From Moritella viscosa (lineage in GTDB: Bacteria; Pseudomonadota; Gammaproteobacteria; Enterobacterales; Moritellaceae): a DNA stretch of 64,000 bases. A program made the position numbers and the translations under genes. Below are positions 9,352 through 18,370 of this stretch, in pieces. Under the pieces are notes generated by a model that was not told where the DNA came from, searched no databases, and saw only the letters and a program-made list of their open reading frames with translations. The stretch is taken from assembly GCA_000953735.1 (NCBI GenBank), contig LN554852.1:1561846-1625845 (forward strand). The letters are read 5' to 3'. The first letter of the stretch is position 1. Every line of letters starts with the position of its first letter.

Positions 9352-9499
9352 TAACCGTGTCAATCTTTTTTGAGACATTTCTTTGTCAAGTGTCACGTAT
9401 GTCACATTTTGCTATGTTATTGTTTATAATATACTCACCGTTCGGTTTGCTGATAGTGCATCTTGAAGTCGCTTGGGTATAAATACAAAACCTTATAGC

Positions 9500-9541
9500 A
9501 AAAAAGCCACGTCATTTTCTCTAAGAGAGAATGACGTGGCT
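9500..9541 (-). terminator. Rho-independent terminator of fbp
   Basis: A long stem (AGCCACGTCATT with AATGACGTGGCT, plus TCTCT/AGAGA) lies 28 bases beyond the fbp stop codon. It is followed on the minus strand by a run of six T. Confidence 0.9.
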
Positions 9542-9569
9542 CCAAAGGATTACTTAAAAAGAGTTACAA

Positions 9570-10586
9570 TTAAGCTTCTTCTTTAAACTCTGCCATAAAT
9601 TGATGTGCAGTTTCCATCATGTCTACAGAACCTGTAAAGAAAGGTACACGTTGGTGTAATTCTGTCGGTTTTAGATCTAGAATCGGTGTGTAACCATCTG
9701 TCGCTAGTGCACCAGCTTGTTCAGCAAGGAAAGCCATTGGGTTGCACTCGTATAATAAGCGTAGTTTCCCCGTTGGTGCTTGTGCTGTTTGTGGGTAAAT
9801 GTAGATACCACCCTTAAGCAGGTTACGGTGGAAATCAGAAACGAGAGAACCAATATAACGTGAAGTATAAGGACGGTTGGTTGTTTCGTCTTCTTCTTGG
9901 CAATACTTAATGTATTTCTTCACACCAAGTGGGAATTTGCTGTAGTTACCTTCATTTATCGAATATATTTTACCAGATTTAGGGAAGGTTAACGCTTCAT
10001 GAGATAAGCAGAATACACCAATTGATGGGTCATAAGTGAAACCATGAACACCATTACCGGTTGTAAATACCAGCATAGTTGATGAACCATATACAACATA
10101 ACCCGCTGCAACTTGCTTACGGCCAACTTGTAAAAAGTCATCCATTGAAACTGGACCGCCAACAGGTGATATGCGACGGTAAATAGAGAAAATGGTACCA
10201 ACAGATACATTTACATCGATGTTTGATGAACCGTCGAGTGGATCCATTAATACTACATAATTAGCATTACGGCTGTTTTGGTTGTCGAAAAATACATAAT
10301 GATCTTCTTCTTCAGAAGCAATACCACAAACTTCACCACGCGCAATCAATGCATTTTTAAATACTTCGTTCGCATACATGTCTAATTTTTGTTGCTCTTC
10401 GCCTTGGATATTTTCAATGCCACTTGCACCTGTTATGTCAACTAGGCCTGCTTTATTGATCTCGCGGTTTACAATTTTAGCAGCAAGTTTAATTGCACTT
10501 AATAATGCTGTTAATTCACCTTTTGCATGTGGAAAATCAGATTGATTTTCAATGATGAATTCACCAAGTGTTTTATGTATTGACAT
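9570..10586 (-). CDS. fbp: Fructose-1,6-bisphosphatase class I
   Basis: The 338-residue protein hydrolyses fructose 1,6-bisphosphate to fructose 6-phosphate in gluconeogenesis. The metal-binding signature [20 protein letters not shown] lies near residue 113, and the family's [20 protein letters not shown]-type substrate region appears near residue 275 as [19 protein letters not shown]. The length equals that of the E. coli enzyme. The ATG is preceded by AAGGAATT. It stands alone between its own terminator and a region with palindromes. The gluconeogenic role fits the neighbouring fatty-acid genes, though no shared regulation is visible. Confidence 0.97.
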   Translation of the reverse strand: MSIHKTLGEFIIENQSDFPHAKGELTALLSAIKLAAKIVNREINKAGLVDITGASGIENIQGEEQQKLDMYANEVFKNALIARGEVCGIASEEEDHYVFFDNQNSRNANYVVLMDPLDGSSNIDVNVSVGTIFSIYRRISPVGGPVSMDDFLQVGRKQVAAGYVVYGSSTMLVFTTGNGVHGFTYDPSIGVFCLSHEALTFPKSGKIYSINEGNYSKFPLGVKKYIKYCQEEDETTNRPYTSRYIGSLVSDFHRNLLKGGIYIYPQTAQAPTGKLRLLYECNPMAFLAEQAGALATDGYTPILDLKPTELHQRVPFFTGSVDMMETAHQFMAEFKEEA

Positions 10587-10872
10587 TCCAATTCCTTAAT
10601 AAAGCAATAATTAAATCCGATAGCTACTGCTATTTTGCGCTTTTTTAGGGGGGAGATCTAGTGTGGGTTGTAGATAAATGTATGTAATTTGTAAAATGAC
10701 TTGTTAACTTTCAGTTAACGCTGACATTCTTTCACTTGAAAGCCTTGAGTGCTCATATGAATCTTAAACTTTCATAGTAGAGATATATTGCTTAATGTTC
10801 GAACATTAATTTATGTGTTTTTTATGTTCGAAAACGAACTTTATGGACGTGTTGTTATTTTCTTAAACGAAG
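10587..10872. other. fbp upstream region with two TTCGAA-type palindromes
   Basis: This non-coding stretch precedes fbp (-) and follows the bat operon (-). It holds the palindromes listed separately (10792-10809 and 10826-10839) and the presumed fbp promoter; no gene is supported. Confidence 0.5.
10792..10809. promoter_or_regulatory. Perfect 18-bp palindrome, candidate operator
   Basis: TTAATGTTCGAACATTAA is a perfect palindrome about 205 bases upstream of fbp. A second inverted repeat (GTTCG-AAAA-CGAAC, 10826-10839) lies 16 bases further and shares the GTTCG half site. The pair looks like a binding site for a dimeric regulator, identity unknown. Confidence 0.45.
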
Positions 10873-10907
10873 TTGGCGCCATGTTAAAGCGCCAATTTTG
10901 TCTTTTT
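10873..10907. terminator. Terminator-like hairpin after batD
   Basis: TTGGCGC and GCGCCAA form a perfect 7-bp stem with a 9-base loop, 23 bases past the batD stop. The T-rich tail (TTTTGTCTTTTTT) is on the plus-strand side, although both flanking genes are on the minus strand, so it may act in both directions. Confidence 0.55.
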
Positions 10908-10917
10908 TCAGTAAAAC

Positions 10918-12651
10918 CTATGGGTTAAGCTCGGTTTTTATCTCGGGTTGTTGTTTTTTTGTTATTGTGTTTTTCGAGCCTTTAAGTTTGGTTAATTGTG
11001 CTAATAATACTTGTCCATTCCAATTCGTTATTTCAGCGTTGTTACCGTAAGTAAACGTAAATAGAGCTTGGCAAGCTTGCTGGCATTCTTTACTCATCGG
11101 CAGTGAGGTTAGTTGTGGATTTTTGATTTCAGGCCAGCACTGCTTAAACCACAAATGCAATAATTGGCTACTTTGGTTGGCATCATTATTCTTCAGTGCG
11201 GTTTGTAATTGTGGCCAGATATTATCTGTTTTAGCTGCAACGGTTATTTCGGGGCTAGGCGCTTTATGCTTGCGTTTGCGTAAGATAAACCAAGCTACGC
11301 AAGTTAATATCCACAAGCCCGAAAAAATAAAAGTTAACCAACGCCATAATGGTGATTCAGTTGGTGCTGTCGATAGGGTTTGTATATTCTCCTGATTACT
11401 ATCGTTAGATGTCAGAAGTGGATTTTGGTCATTTTGATTAGCTATATTATTTTCACCCGGTAGTATGGTTACTGTTTTAGCGGGTAGCGTCGCCCATTCT
11501 TGTTGTTGTGTTTTACTATTAAACCAAGGTACTGATATTTCTGGTAGTGTTAGTTCACCAAGTTGATTAGGAATGATGGCAAAACTTAATACCTGCTGCG
11601 AGAAGTAATGGCCTTGTTGTGCAAAGTCTGTCAACTGTGGTTTGTCAGGATAGATCTTGACTGTTTGGGGCCAGCTAATAGCTAAATCGGGTAGCGCTGA
11701 TTTATCTACATTCGCAACCGTTAGTGTGATCGTTCGGGTTATTGGTTCACCTTGTTGATAGTTCTCTTGCGATGGTTGTAACTCTTCGTTGAGTTGAACA
11801 AAGTCACTGACTAGCCATTCGCCTTTATAGTCTTTTGGTTGTGCCTGTATATTTACATCTAAAGTGTCAGCTTGGATAATTACTGGTGTTATAGGTCCAA
11901 AACGATAGCCGCGCTTTGCTGTACTTACCTGGCCTTCAAACTGACTTGGTGAAATAGTTGTTTTTCCCGCGGTATTAATTGTGATGGAATATTGACGTGT
12001 GATTGTTTCAAAGCGTCTACCGTCAACGACTTGACTGGCATTTTCATCTTTGCCTATTTGTTTTACTACGCCGTCTACCACTGTTGGCTCGATGAGGTTG
12101 CCAGATTGCATCTTGGTATTTTGCGCAAAATATAAGGTTGTCGTATAGATGAACTGCTGACCAACATAAATATTTTTCTCCGAAATATTTACTTTTAATT
12201 CTATATTACGGTTATTGAGACCGCGGCTACTTGCAGTCGCCGATGAGATGACATTTATTTTAATTGGTTGTGTTGTAGCTCCATCAATTGTAAAGGCGGG
12301 AATGGTATAAGCACCTATATTTCTTGCCATTAATACGGTTGTAAGTGATGTGATATGGGATGACTTGCCATTGATATTATAAGATTGGCTATTAATTGAA
12401 GTTCTACCCACGACAAAATCAGCCAGTAGTGCTGAATTATCCCAGTCACTGGCGCTAATACTTTCATTGGCACGGATTTCGAGGATAAAACTACTCCCTT
12501 GCACAATCGGTTTTTGATTGACGGATGCTGTTATTTTTAATGCTGCACTCGCTTGAAAACTAAGTGTAAATAACAAGCCTGTAAGAATGAGAAGATTCGC
12601 CATTAGTGAGAATTTAGAAACACGGCTACGTGTCTGAATTGCCTTTACCAT
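10918..12651 (-). CDS. BatD-like oxygen-tolerance/aerotolerance protein
   Basis: The 577-residue protein has an N-terminal signal segment (residues about 17-36), then a long extracytoplasmic beta-rich region with KITASVNQKPIVQGSSF at its start, as in the BatD (DUF7847/oxygen tolerance) family. A membrane segment near residue 440 (WLTFIFSGLWILTCVAWFIL) is followed by the basic RKRKHK and a cytoplasmic tail. It is the last gene of the MoxR-Bat operon and overlaps the 3' end of the batB region (12645-12651). Bat proteins are thought to work with MoxR ATPases in envelope stress or protein-complex maturation; the exact task is not established. Confidence 0.88.
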   Translation of the reverse strand: MVKAIQTRSRVSKFSLMANLLILTGLLFTLSFQASAALKITASVNQKPIVQGSSFILEIRANESISASDWDNSALLADFVVGRTSINSQSYNINGKSSHITSLTTVLMARNIGAYTIPAFTIDGATTQPIKINVISSATASSRGLNNRNIELKVNISEKNIYVGQQFIYTTTLYFAQNTKMQSGNLIEPTVVDGVVKQIGKDENASQVVDGRRFETITRQYSITINTAGKTTISPSQFEGQVSTAKRGYRFGPITPVIIQADTLDVNIQAQPKDYKGEWLVSDFVQLNEELQPSQENYQQGEPITRTITLTVANVDKSALPDLAISWPQTVKIYPDKPQLTDFAQQGHYFSQQVLSFAIIPNQLGELTLPEISVPWFNSKTQQQEWATLPAKTVTILPGENNIANQNDQNPLLTSNDSNQENIQTLSTAPTESPLWRWLTFIFSGLWILTCVAWFILRKRKHKAPSPEITVAAKTDNIWPQLQTALKNNDANQSSQLLHLWFKQCWPEIKNPQLTSLPMSKECQQACQALFTFTYGNNAEITNWNGQVLLAQLTKLKGSKNTITKKQQPEIKTELNP

Positions 12652-13121
12652 ATTTGCTCCGAACTATTTTGCTGATTTGATTCAGCTTTACGTTGCTGAC
12701 TTTCTATATACATTTTATTTCTTAATAAACGCGAAGGGTCATCGGGAATATTCCGTAGCCATTTTTGTAAGCGTTTTTGTTGCTCTTTTTCTAATGGCGT
12801 CTGCTGTGTTGCTGATAAACTTTGGTTGCTACTTTCCTCAGCACCATCATCGGACTCATCTTGTTGACCTGCTAGGCTTTGACTGTCTTGCTGGCTCTGA
12901 CTGTCTTGCTGGCTTTGACTGTCTTGCTGGCTTTGACTGTCTTGCTGGCTTTGACTGTCTTGCTGGCTTTGACTGTCTTGCTGGCTTTGACTGTCTTGCT
13001 GGCTTTGACTGTCTTGCTGGCTTTGACTGTCTTGCTGGCTTTGACTGTCTTGCTGGCTTTGACTGTCTTGCTGGCTTTGACTGTCTTGCTGGCTTTGACT
13101 GTCTTGCTGGCTTTGACTGTC
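12645..13121 (-). pseudogene. Out-of-frame 3' end of the BatB-like gene
   Basis: After the 18-bp repeats this frame reads SLAGQQDESDDGAEESSNQ and then QKRLQKWLRNIPDDPSRLL, and ends SSEQIW at 12645, overlapping the batD start by 7 bases. The WLRNIPDDPSRLLRNK segment is the typical C-terminus of BatB/TPR Bat proteins. It is in a different frame from the upstream VWA/TPR part because one repeat holds three T (13122-13124, plus strand) where its neighbours hold two. It is either silenced here, reached by frameshifting, or the extra base is a sequencing error. Confidence 0.7.
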
Positions 13122-14697
13122 TTTGCTGGCTTTGACTGTTTTGCTGGCTTTGACTGTCTTGCTGGCTTTGACTGTCTTGCTGGCTTTGGCTGTCTTGCTG
13201 GCTTTGGCTGTCTTGCTGGCTTTGGCTGTCTTGCTGGCTTTGGCTGTCTTGCTGGCTTTGGCTGTCTTGCTGGCTTTGGCTGTCTTGCTGGCTTTGGCTG
13301 TCTTGTTGGTCTTGACTGTCTTTGCCTTTATCACCTTGTTGTTGTTTCTGTTGTTGTTTTATTTGCTTAGCAAGTGCTAAGTTACCTTTCGCATCGTTAT
13401 TTTTAGGATCCAATTTTAGTGCTTGCTCGTAGGCTTTAGTGGCTTCATCAATATTACCGAGCTGCATTAAAGCATTACCTTGATTATAATAGGAATCACT
13501 GCTTGGATCATTCGCCCACAGATCGATAGCTTGTTGGTATTTTCCCGCTTCATATAATGCGCTGGCCTGCCATTTTTCGTCAGAGAAGGTATCAGCAGCT
13601 TGCTGGTATTGCTTATCTTGATACAGCAATGCACCATTTTCGTTGCTGTTGTTCCATACCGAGGTCTCGGCGGCGTAGCTCGATTCTGGTTGTAGTAAAA
13701 ACATGAAGAAAAAGCTAAAAAATAACTCTTTACGAAAACTGAATGCCGCTAATAAGGCGATTAAAGGCAGTAGCCAAATACCATCATCATTACGCTGTTC
13801 TGTGGTTAGTTCCGTCTTTTGGTTATTTTTAAAACTGAGTGGATGGTTAAATAAGTCCTTCAACTGTTGGCTACCGTGAGTTATTACTTGTACTTGTCCT
13901 GAGTTCGATTGTGCCGTGTCTTTCAATAAACGGGCATTCAGCTGAGGTACGACGATTTTTCCTTGGTTGTTCTTAAGTAATTGACCATTAATGGTTTTAA
14001 TCGGGGCCCCTTGTGCGGTGCCGATACCAAGAATCGATAAGCTGTAATCCGTGTCGGCTAACAACGCGTTGATGCTATTAGCTTGATCTGAATTAATACC
14101 ATCTGTCACTAGTAGAATTTGTCCTTGCTGATAGCCTGCATTAGTGAGTAACTCGATTGCCTGATGAATACCTGCCTCTGGCTTAGAGCCTTTTACAGGC
14201 ATAATTTCAGGAGACAAATTTGGTAACAAGTTCAATAAAGTGCTTGTGTCTGTCGTTAATGGCGAGATAACAAATGCATCACCTGCATAAGCAACCAAGC
14301 CTATTTCCCCTTCTTTAATGCCATTAATTATGTCTGTGCTTTTAAAGCGAAGTTGCGCTAGGCGATTTGGCTTAAGATCCGTCGCACGTATCGATAATGA
14401 CATATCTAATACCATTATTTTGGCTTGTGAAATACTTGCCACTGGACGCTCTGTATAGCTAAAACTTGGGCCTGATAATGAAATAGTGGTGAGTACCCAA
14501 ATACAGACTAATGGTATAAAGAAATGCTTGGATTTTGTTGTTGGTTGATGTTGTGCTAATAAGAACTGTGCTATTTCAGGCGAAAGTACCGTGTGCCAAC
14601 CTTTTGCTTGATCATTCTTACGAAAATACCAAGCAAGTGCGATGAGAGGTAATAACGCCAGTAACCATAATGGGCGTAATAACATAAAATCAGTCAT
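12856..14697 (-). CDS. BatB-like VWA and TPR protein, frame altered in a Gln/Ser repeat
   Basis: As written the frame gives 613 residues. Two N-terminal membrane segments (about 5-25 and 62-80) flank RKNDQ; the VWA domain has the MIDAS motif DMSLS near residue 98 and TDGIN near residue 198. A third membrane segment lies near 310-330, and TPR units follow (GKYQQAIDLW, YYNQGNALMQLGNIDEATKAYEQAL). From about residue 455 the protein is a QDSQSQ hexapeptide repeat; near residue 525 the frame shifts to KPARQS repeats and ends early. The start overlaps the stop of batA by 8 bases. The normal product should continue in the 12645 frame. Confidence 0.8.
   Translation of the reverse strand: MTDFMLLRPLWLLALLPLIALAWYFRKNDQAKGWHTVLSPEIAQFLLAQHQPTTKSKHFFIPLVCIWVLTTISLSGPSFSYTERPVASISQAKIMVLDMSLSIRATDLKPNRLAQLRFKSTDIINGIKEGEIGLVAYAGDAFVISPLTTDTSTLLNLLPNLSPEIMPVKGSKPEAGIHQAIELLTNAGYQQGQILLVTDGINSDQANSINALLADTDYSLSILGIGTAQGAPIKTINGQLLKNNQGKIVVPQLNARLLKDTAQSNSGQVQVITHGSQQLKDLFNHPLSFKNNQKTELTTEQRNDDGIWLLPLIALLAAFSFRKELFFSFFFMFLLQPESSYAAETSVWNNSNENGALLYQDKQYQQAADTFSDEKWQASALYEAGKYQQAIDLWANDPSSDSYYNQGNALMQLGNIDEATKAYEQALKLDPKNNDAKGNLALAKQIKQQQKQQQGDKGKDSQDQQDSQSQQDSQSQQDSQSQQDSQSQQDSQSQQDSQSQQDSQSQQDSQSQQDSQSQQNSQSQQRQSKPARQSKPARQSKPARQSKPARQSKPARQSKPARQSKPARQSKPARQSKPARQSKPARQSKPARQSKPARQSEPARQSKPSRSTR
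12878..13319. repeat. 25-copy 18-bp tandem repeat encoding Gln-Asp-Ser-Gln-Ser-Gln
   Basis: The unit CTTTGACTGTCTTGCTGG recurs with an exact 18-base period. I count 14 units (12881 to 13115, GACTG phase), one 19-base step, then 11 more to 13314. Seven of the latter (13188-13296) share a GGCTG variant. On the minus strand all code for QDSQSQ. Blocks of identical variants suggest recent tandem duplication. The single extra T is at 13122-13124. Confidence 0.92.
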
Positions 14698-15664
14698 GGC
14701 TCACTCCTTGACGTAAATAGCAGACTAAAATGGACAATAATAACGTGATTGCTAATGGCCAGTGGAACAGATCTGTTTGTGGTCTGAATTGTTGTTGCGC
14801 TTGCTCTACTGGTTCTAGTTTATCGAGTTCGGCATAGATAGCGGTTAAGCTACTTGCGTCACGCGCGCGAAAGTATTGGCCACCAGTTTGCGCTGCGATT
14901 GATTTTAAAGTAGTTTCATCTAGATCACTTGAAGGGTCTACTTTCTCTTTACCGAAGAAAGTGCGTTGATAATAAGCATCTGCGCCGACGCCAATAGTAT
15001 AGATTTTAACGCCTTGTTCTTGTGCAAATTTAGCCGCTTCGAGTGGTTTTACTTCACCGGCGGTATTCTGACCATCGGTGAGTAATATCAATACTTTTTG
15101 AGGATTGTCTGCAGCATCAAAACGCTTTAACGCTAAACCAATACCTTCACCTATCGCGGTTTTTTCACCAACGAGGCCAAGTACAGCTTGTTGCATATAA
15201 CCACTGACAGTTTTTAAATCGAAAGTAAGCGGAGCTTGTAAATAGGCATTATCAGCAAAGAAAATAAGTCCGACACGGTCGCCTTTACGCTGTTGGATAA
15301 AATCAGCAACAACGGTTTTTACTAATGATAAGCGATCGACCATACGGTTATTGATTTGCATGTCTTTCATCTGCATAGAAACCGACAGATCGACTGCGAG
15401 CATCATTTCACGGCCTTTTTGTGGAACTGACTGTGGTTCACCTATCCACATAGGGCGTGCAGAGGCGATGACAAGACATAACCACATTAATGTTAAAAGC
15501 ACCATGGTACGAGGCTTTTTTGTTGTCGTGCCCGTCGTTGTATCAATATAAGGTAAATTAGGGAGTACTAACGGCAATTGTGGTTGGCTTGCTGTACTCA
15601 AAAAACGAATAAGTAGTGGTAATGGTAATAATAGTAATAGCCAAGGCCAATTAAATTCAAACAT
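14690..15664 (-). CDS. BatA-like von Willebrand factor A protein
   Basis: The 324-residue protein has two N-terminal hydrophobic segments (residues 5-20 and 53-70), a VWA domain whose MIDAS motif is AVDLSVSMQ near residue 91 with LTDGQNTAG near 195, and a C-terminal membrane segment (WPLAITLLLSILVCYL). This layout is that of BatA, a membrane-anchored periplasm-facing VWA protein. Its ATG overlaps the stop of the DUF4381 gene (TAATG), and its 3' end overlaps batB, so translation is probably coupled through the operon. Confidence 0.92.
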   Translation of the reverse strand: MFEFNWPWLLLLLPLPLLIRFLSTASQPQLPLVLPNLPYIDTTTGTTTKKPRTMVLLTLMWLCLVIASARPMWIGEPQSVPQKGREMMLAVDLSVSMQMKDMQINNRMVDRLSLVKTVVADFIQQRKGDRVGLIFFADNAYLQAPLTFDLKTVSGYMQQAVLGLVGEKTAIGEGIGLALKRFDAADNPQKVLILLTDGQNTAGEVKPLEAAKFAQEQGVKIYTIGVGADAYYQRTFFGKEKVDPSSDLDETTLKSIAAQTGGQYFRARDASSLTAIYAELDKLEPVEQAQQQFRPQTDLFHWPLAITLLLSILVCYLRQGVSHD

Positions 15665-16143
15665 TACTGTTTCTCCACAGGCATAAGCGGTGTTCTTTTT
15701 ATCCAGTTTTGGCAGGTTTCAAAATGCGAGGATTCAGCGATCATATTTGGTTTCGCACTATATAAATCAAGTATCCATGATGCTGAATTATTTGAAAACT
15801 CGGTAAATACCTGTTTTTTAGAACTGGCTTGTTGATCGAGGAAACTTAACCATGATTTACCATGTAAAGAGGCCGCGGTTTCACGTGGGAAACTGGCTAA
15901 AACAATACGTTTAAGCAGATGGTGTAAGTCGTTTACCTTACAACCCTGCTGCTGTAATTGTGTTAATTCAGCTAGTGCTAAGCGGGTTAATTTGGATTTT
16001 TCGATGTAGCGAAATACAGCGTAAATAGCTAATCCAATTATTAATAATACAGCGATGATAGCTAGCCACCAATACAGTGATAGTGGCCATGTCGATACTG
16101 GCGCTGGTAGATGAATGTCTTTTAATTGTGCTAACGGATCCAT
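15664..16143 (-). CDS. DUF4381 family membrane protein
   Basis: The 159-residue protein starts MDPLAQLKDIHLPAPVSTWP, a family hallmark, followed by one membrane segment (LYWWLAIIAVLLIIGLAIYAV, about residues 23-43) and a soluble basic tail. It sits between the DUF58 and batA genes, the usual place of DUF4381 in MoxR/Bat operons. Its function is unknown; it is presumed to be part of the same membrane complex. Confidence 0.88.
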   Translation of the reverse strand: MDPLAQLKDIHLPAPVSTWPLSLYWWLAIIAVLLIIGLAIYAVFRYIEKSKLTRLALAELTQLQQQGCKVNDLHHLLKRIVLASFPRETAASLHGKSWLSFLDQQASSKKQVFTEFSNNSASWILDLYSAKPNMIAESSHFETCQNWIKRTPLMPVEKQ

Positions 16144-16152
16144 GCGCTTTAT

Positions 16153-17091
16153 TTACCCTTGACCTTTAATTTGACTCAATAATGATTCACCACTGCTGAT
16201 CCTGTGGTGACGAATACCGTATCGATTCATTATTTTTCTTAATGTTTGTTGTTTCATATCTGCATGTTGTTGATATTTTTGACGACAGATCGCGTTACTT
16301 GGATTAACGAAGCCATGTTGTTGGCCATTTGATACCGCGAGGCGGACATCGCCAGAAATGCTAGGAAGAGAGAGCTCTAACGGATCGTAAATTTGCCAAG
16401 CTTCAACTTCATTATGCCGTTTTAATAACGCTAATTGCTTTTGTGCTTTGTCATCAAGATGAAGAAAATCGCTGATGATCATAATATGACTGCCAGTTTT
16501 ACACAGTAAGCGTAAACGAGTAAGGGCACTTGTAAGCGATTCTTTCGGCTCGGTATTCATGTTATTAGTCGCATCAACACTAACGGTTTGAGACATAGTC
16601 AGTTGTGCATTATGCAAGGTCACCGTTTCACTGAGTAATTGCATAATACCGCGTTGTTGACGCTGTGGTTTTAGTTCTTTATGACCAAATGCCCCAATAA
16701 TAATACCGCCTACACGATCACTTTTATGCTTTGTTGCCCACGCCAATAATGCAGTCAGATGACAGGCCTGCACTGACTTTAGTCTATATTGACTGCCAAA
16801 ATACATACTTGATGACAGGTCAAGTAAGACATAAACAGGTCGTTCTTTTTCTTCACTGAATAACTTGCTGTAGGTTTTACCTGTACGTGCGGTAATACGC
16901 CAATCAATACTACGAATATCATCACCGGGTTGGTATTGACGACACTCGCTAAACTCCATACCACGACCTTTGATTGGCGAAAGGTGACCGCCGGCCAACC
17001 GTGCTTTGGCTAAGGTTTTGCTCGCTAACAGGCTATTGGTTTGGTAGCTGTATTGTTGCAGCTCTTTTATCGAAACGTCGATTGCAGACAT
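16153..17091 (-). CDS. DUF58 domain protein of MoxR/Bat operon
   Basis: The 312-residue protein carries the DUF58 core: GRGMEFSECRQYQPGDDIRS near residue 43, directly followed by IDWRITARTGK, and a VWA-like DLSSSMYFGS near residue 92. DUF58 proteins accompany MoxR ATPases and may be their client or adaptor. It begins 12 bases after the moxR stop and is clearly cotranscribed. It has no signal peptide, so it is cytoplasmic or peripheral. Confidence 0.92.
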   Translation of the reverse strand: MSAIDVSIKELQQYSYQTNSLLASKTLAKARLAGGHLSPIKGRGMEFSECRQYQPGDDIRSIDWRITARTGKTYSKLFSEEKERPVYVLLDLSSSMYFGSQYRLKSVQACHLTALLAWATKHKSDRVGGIIIGAFGHKELKPQRQQRGIMQLLSETVTLHNAQLTMSQTVSVDATNNMNTEPKESLTSALTRLRLLCKTGSHIMIISDFLHLDDKAQKQLALLKRHNEVEAWQIYDPLELSLPSISGDVRLAVSNGQQHGFVNPSNAICRQKYQQHADMKQQTLRKIMNRYGIRHHRISSGESLLSQIKGQG

Positions 17092-17103
17092 AGACTAACT
17101 CGT

Positions 17104-18060
17104 TTACGAAAATGCAATTAATGACAAAATGCGGTCAATAACTTGGTTTGTAGTAATGCCATCAGCTTCCGCTTCAAAGCTCAGTAGTAAACGATGACGT
17201 AGGATAGGGTAGAGGCAGGTTTGGATATCTTCGGGTAATACATGATCACGGCCGTGTAACCAAGCACGAGCACGTACGCAGCGGGCAAGAGAGATAGTCG
17301 CACGTGGACTTGCACCATAGTTGATCCAGCTGGCTAGCTGCGTATCTAAGGTATCAGGATTTCGTGTTGCCATGATCAAATCGACAAGGTAATGCTCGAG
17401 GGCAGGGGCAAGGTGAATATTAAGTACTTCTTCGCGCGCTTGCATAATCGCTTGTTGAGTGATTTTTGTAATGGGTGTAGCCGCGTCTTGCTGTGCTTCT
17501 TGTGTGGTTAATCGTAAAATTTGTAATTCAGTATCTTTATCTGGGTAGTCAATTTCTAGATGTAGCATAAAACGGTCGAGCTGTGCTTCGGGTAATGGGT
17601 ATGTACCTTCTTGCTCAATTGGGTTCTGCGTTGCCATTACCATAAATAGCTTTGGTAATAACATGGTTTTGTTGCCAACCGTTATCTGCTGTTCGGCCAT
17701 AGCTTCTAGCAGCGCAGACTGTACCTTAGCTGGTGCACGGTTAATCTCGTCCGCAAGCACAATATTGTGGAACAGAGGACCGGGTTGAAAATCAAAGGTG
17801 CCGGTTTCGGCGCGATAGATATCAGTACCGGTTAAATCTGCAGGCAGTAAATCGGGCGTGAATTGAATACGATGGAAATTGGCTTCTAAACTATCTGCCA
17901 GTGCTTTTACTGCACGTGTTTTGGCCAATCCGGGTGGACCTTCTACTAAGATGTGACCATCTGCTAGTAACGCGATTAATAAATTGTCGACAAGTTTTGC
18001 TTGTCCAAGAATTTGGCTGTTAAGATAGCCGCGTAATTGATTAAAGTTTGATTTTGGCAT
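17104..18060 (-). CDS. MoxR-family AAA+ ATPase
   Basis: The 318-residue protein has a Walker A motif GPPGLAKTRAVKAL near residue 39, Walker B ADEINRAPAK near residue 103, sensor ATQNPIEQEGTYPLPEAQLD near residue 150, and the AAA lid. MoxR ATPases act as chaperones in assembling or activating metal enzymes or membrane complexes. It is the first gene of the six-gene operon and sets its promoter in the 18061-18413 region, divergent from fadIJ. Confidence 0.94.
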   Translation of the reverse strand: MPKSNFNQLRGYLNSQILGQAKLVDNLLIALLADGHILVEGPPGLAKTRAVKALADSLEANFHRIQFTPDLLPADLTGTDIYRAETGTFDFQPGPLFHNIVLADEINRAPAKVQSALLEAMAEQQITVGNKTMLLPKLFMVMATQNPIEQEGTYPLPEAQLDRFMLHLEIDYPDKDTELQILRLTTQEAQQDAATPITKITQQAIMQAREEVLNIHLAPALEHYLVDLIMATRNPDTLDTQLASWINYGASPRATISLARCVRARAWLHGRDHVLPEDIQTCLYPILRHRLLLSFEAEADGITTNQVIDRILSLIAFS

Positions 18061-18317
18061 AATTATCTATCGTATAAAGTTAATATAAACACTACTTTAC
18101 CGACAATGTGTTGACTGTAAAAGTTCAAACTTATTTTATATAAAAATTTTATAAAATGTTTTTACAGAACTTTACTGGTAATGACTATTTTATAGTGCGG
18201 ATGGGAGTAATATATCTACAGATATTTTCTCTTTAGGTTGATATGACTACTATTAAGCATTATTTTTTCACACAATATTTTCTTTTGGATCACATATCTA
18301 AGATGAAAGACTCAATT

Positions 18318-18335
18318 TTCAAACTAATGTTTGAA
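18318..18335 (+). promoter_or_regulatory. Putative PsrA operator
   Basis: TTCAAACTAATGTTTGAA has perfect 7-bp arms around TAAT and fits the published PsrA motif (G/C)AAAC-N2-4-GTTT(G/C). PsrA is a TetR-family repressor of fatty-acid degradation genes in Pseudomonas and Shewanella. The site is about 80 bases upstream of fadI. Confidence 0.6.
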
Positions 18336-18370
18336 TATTGTGACCAAAAGGTTAATATTGACTTAATTTT

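Larger units (their letters stand above)
8969..9499. other. Long regulatory intergenic region upstream of fadL copy 3
   Basis: No gene is supported here. The region holds the promoter of the minus-strand fadL gene with a FadR-like site (9070-9086) and a CRP-like site (9336-9351). The rest is AT-rich without other recognised elements. Confidence 0.6.

Noticed and set aside
12878-13319. Regular 18-base repeats as a CRISPR array
   Set aside because: The repeats are directly adjacent with no unique spacers, and they encode a QDSQSQ protein repeat.
12677-13380. Plus-strand reading frames (LTVLLA and GFDCLA repeats) across the batB tract
   Set aside because: An 18-base repeat without stops is open in several frames. 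They have no ribosome sites and lie antisense to a clear VWA/TPR gene.
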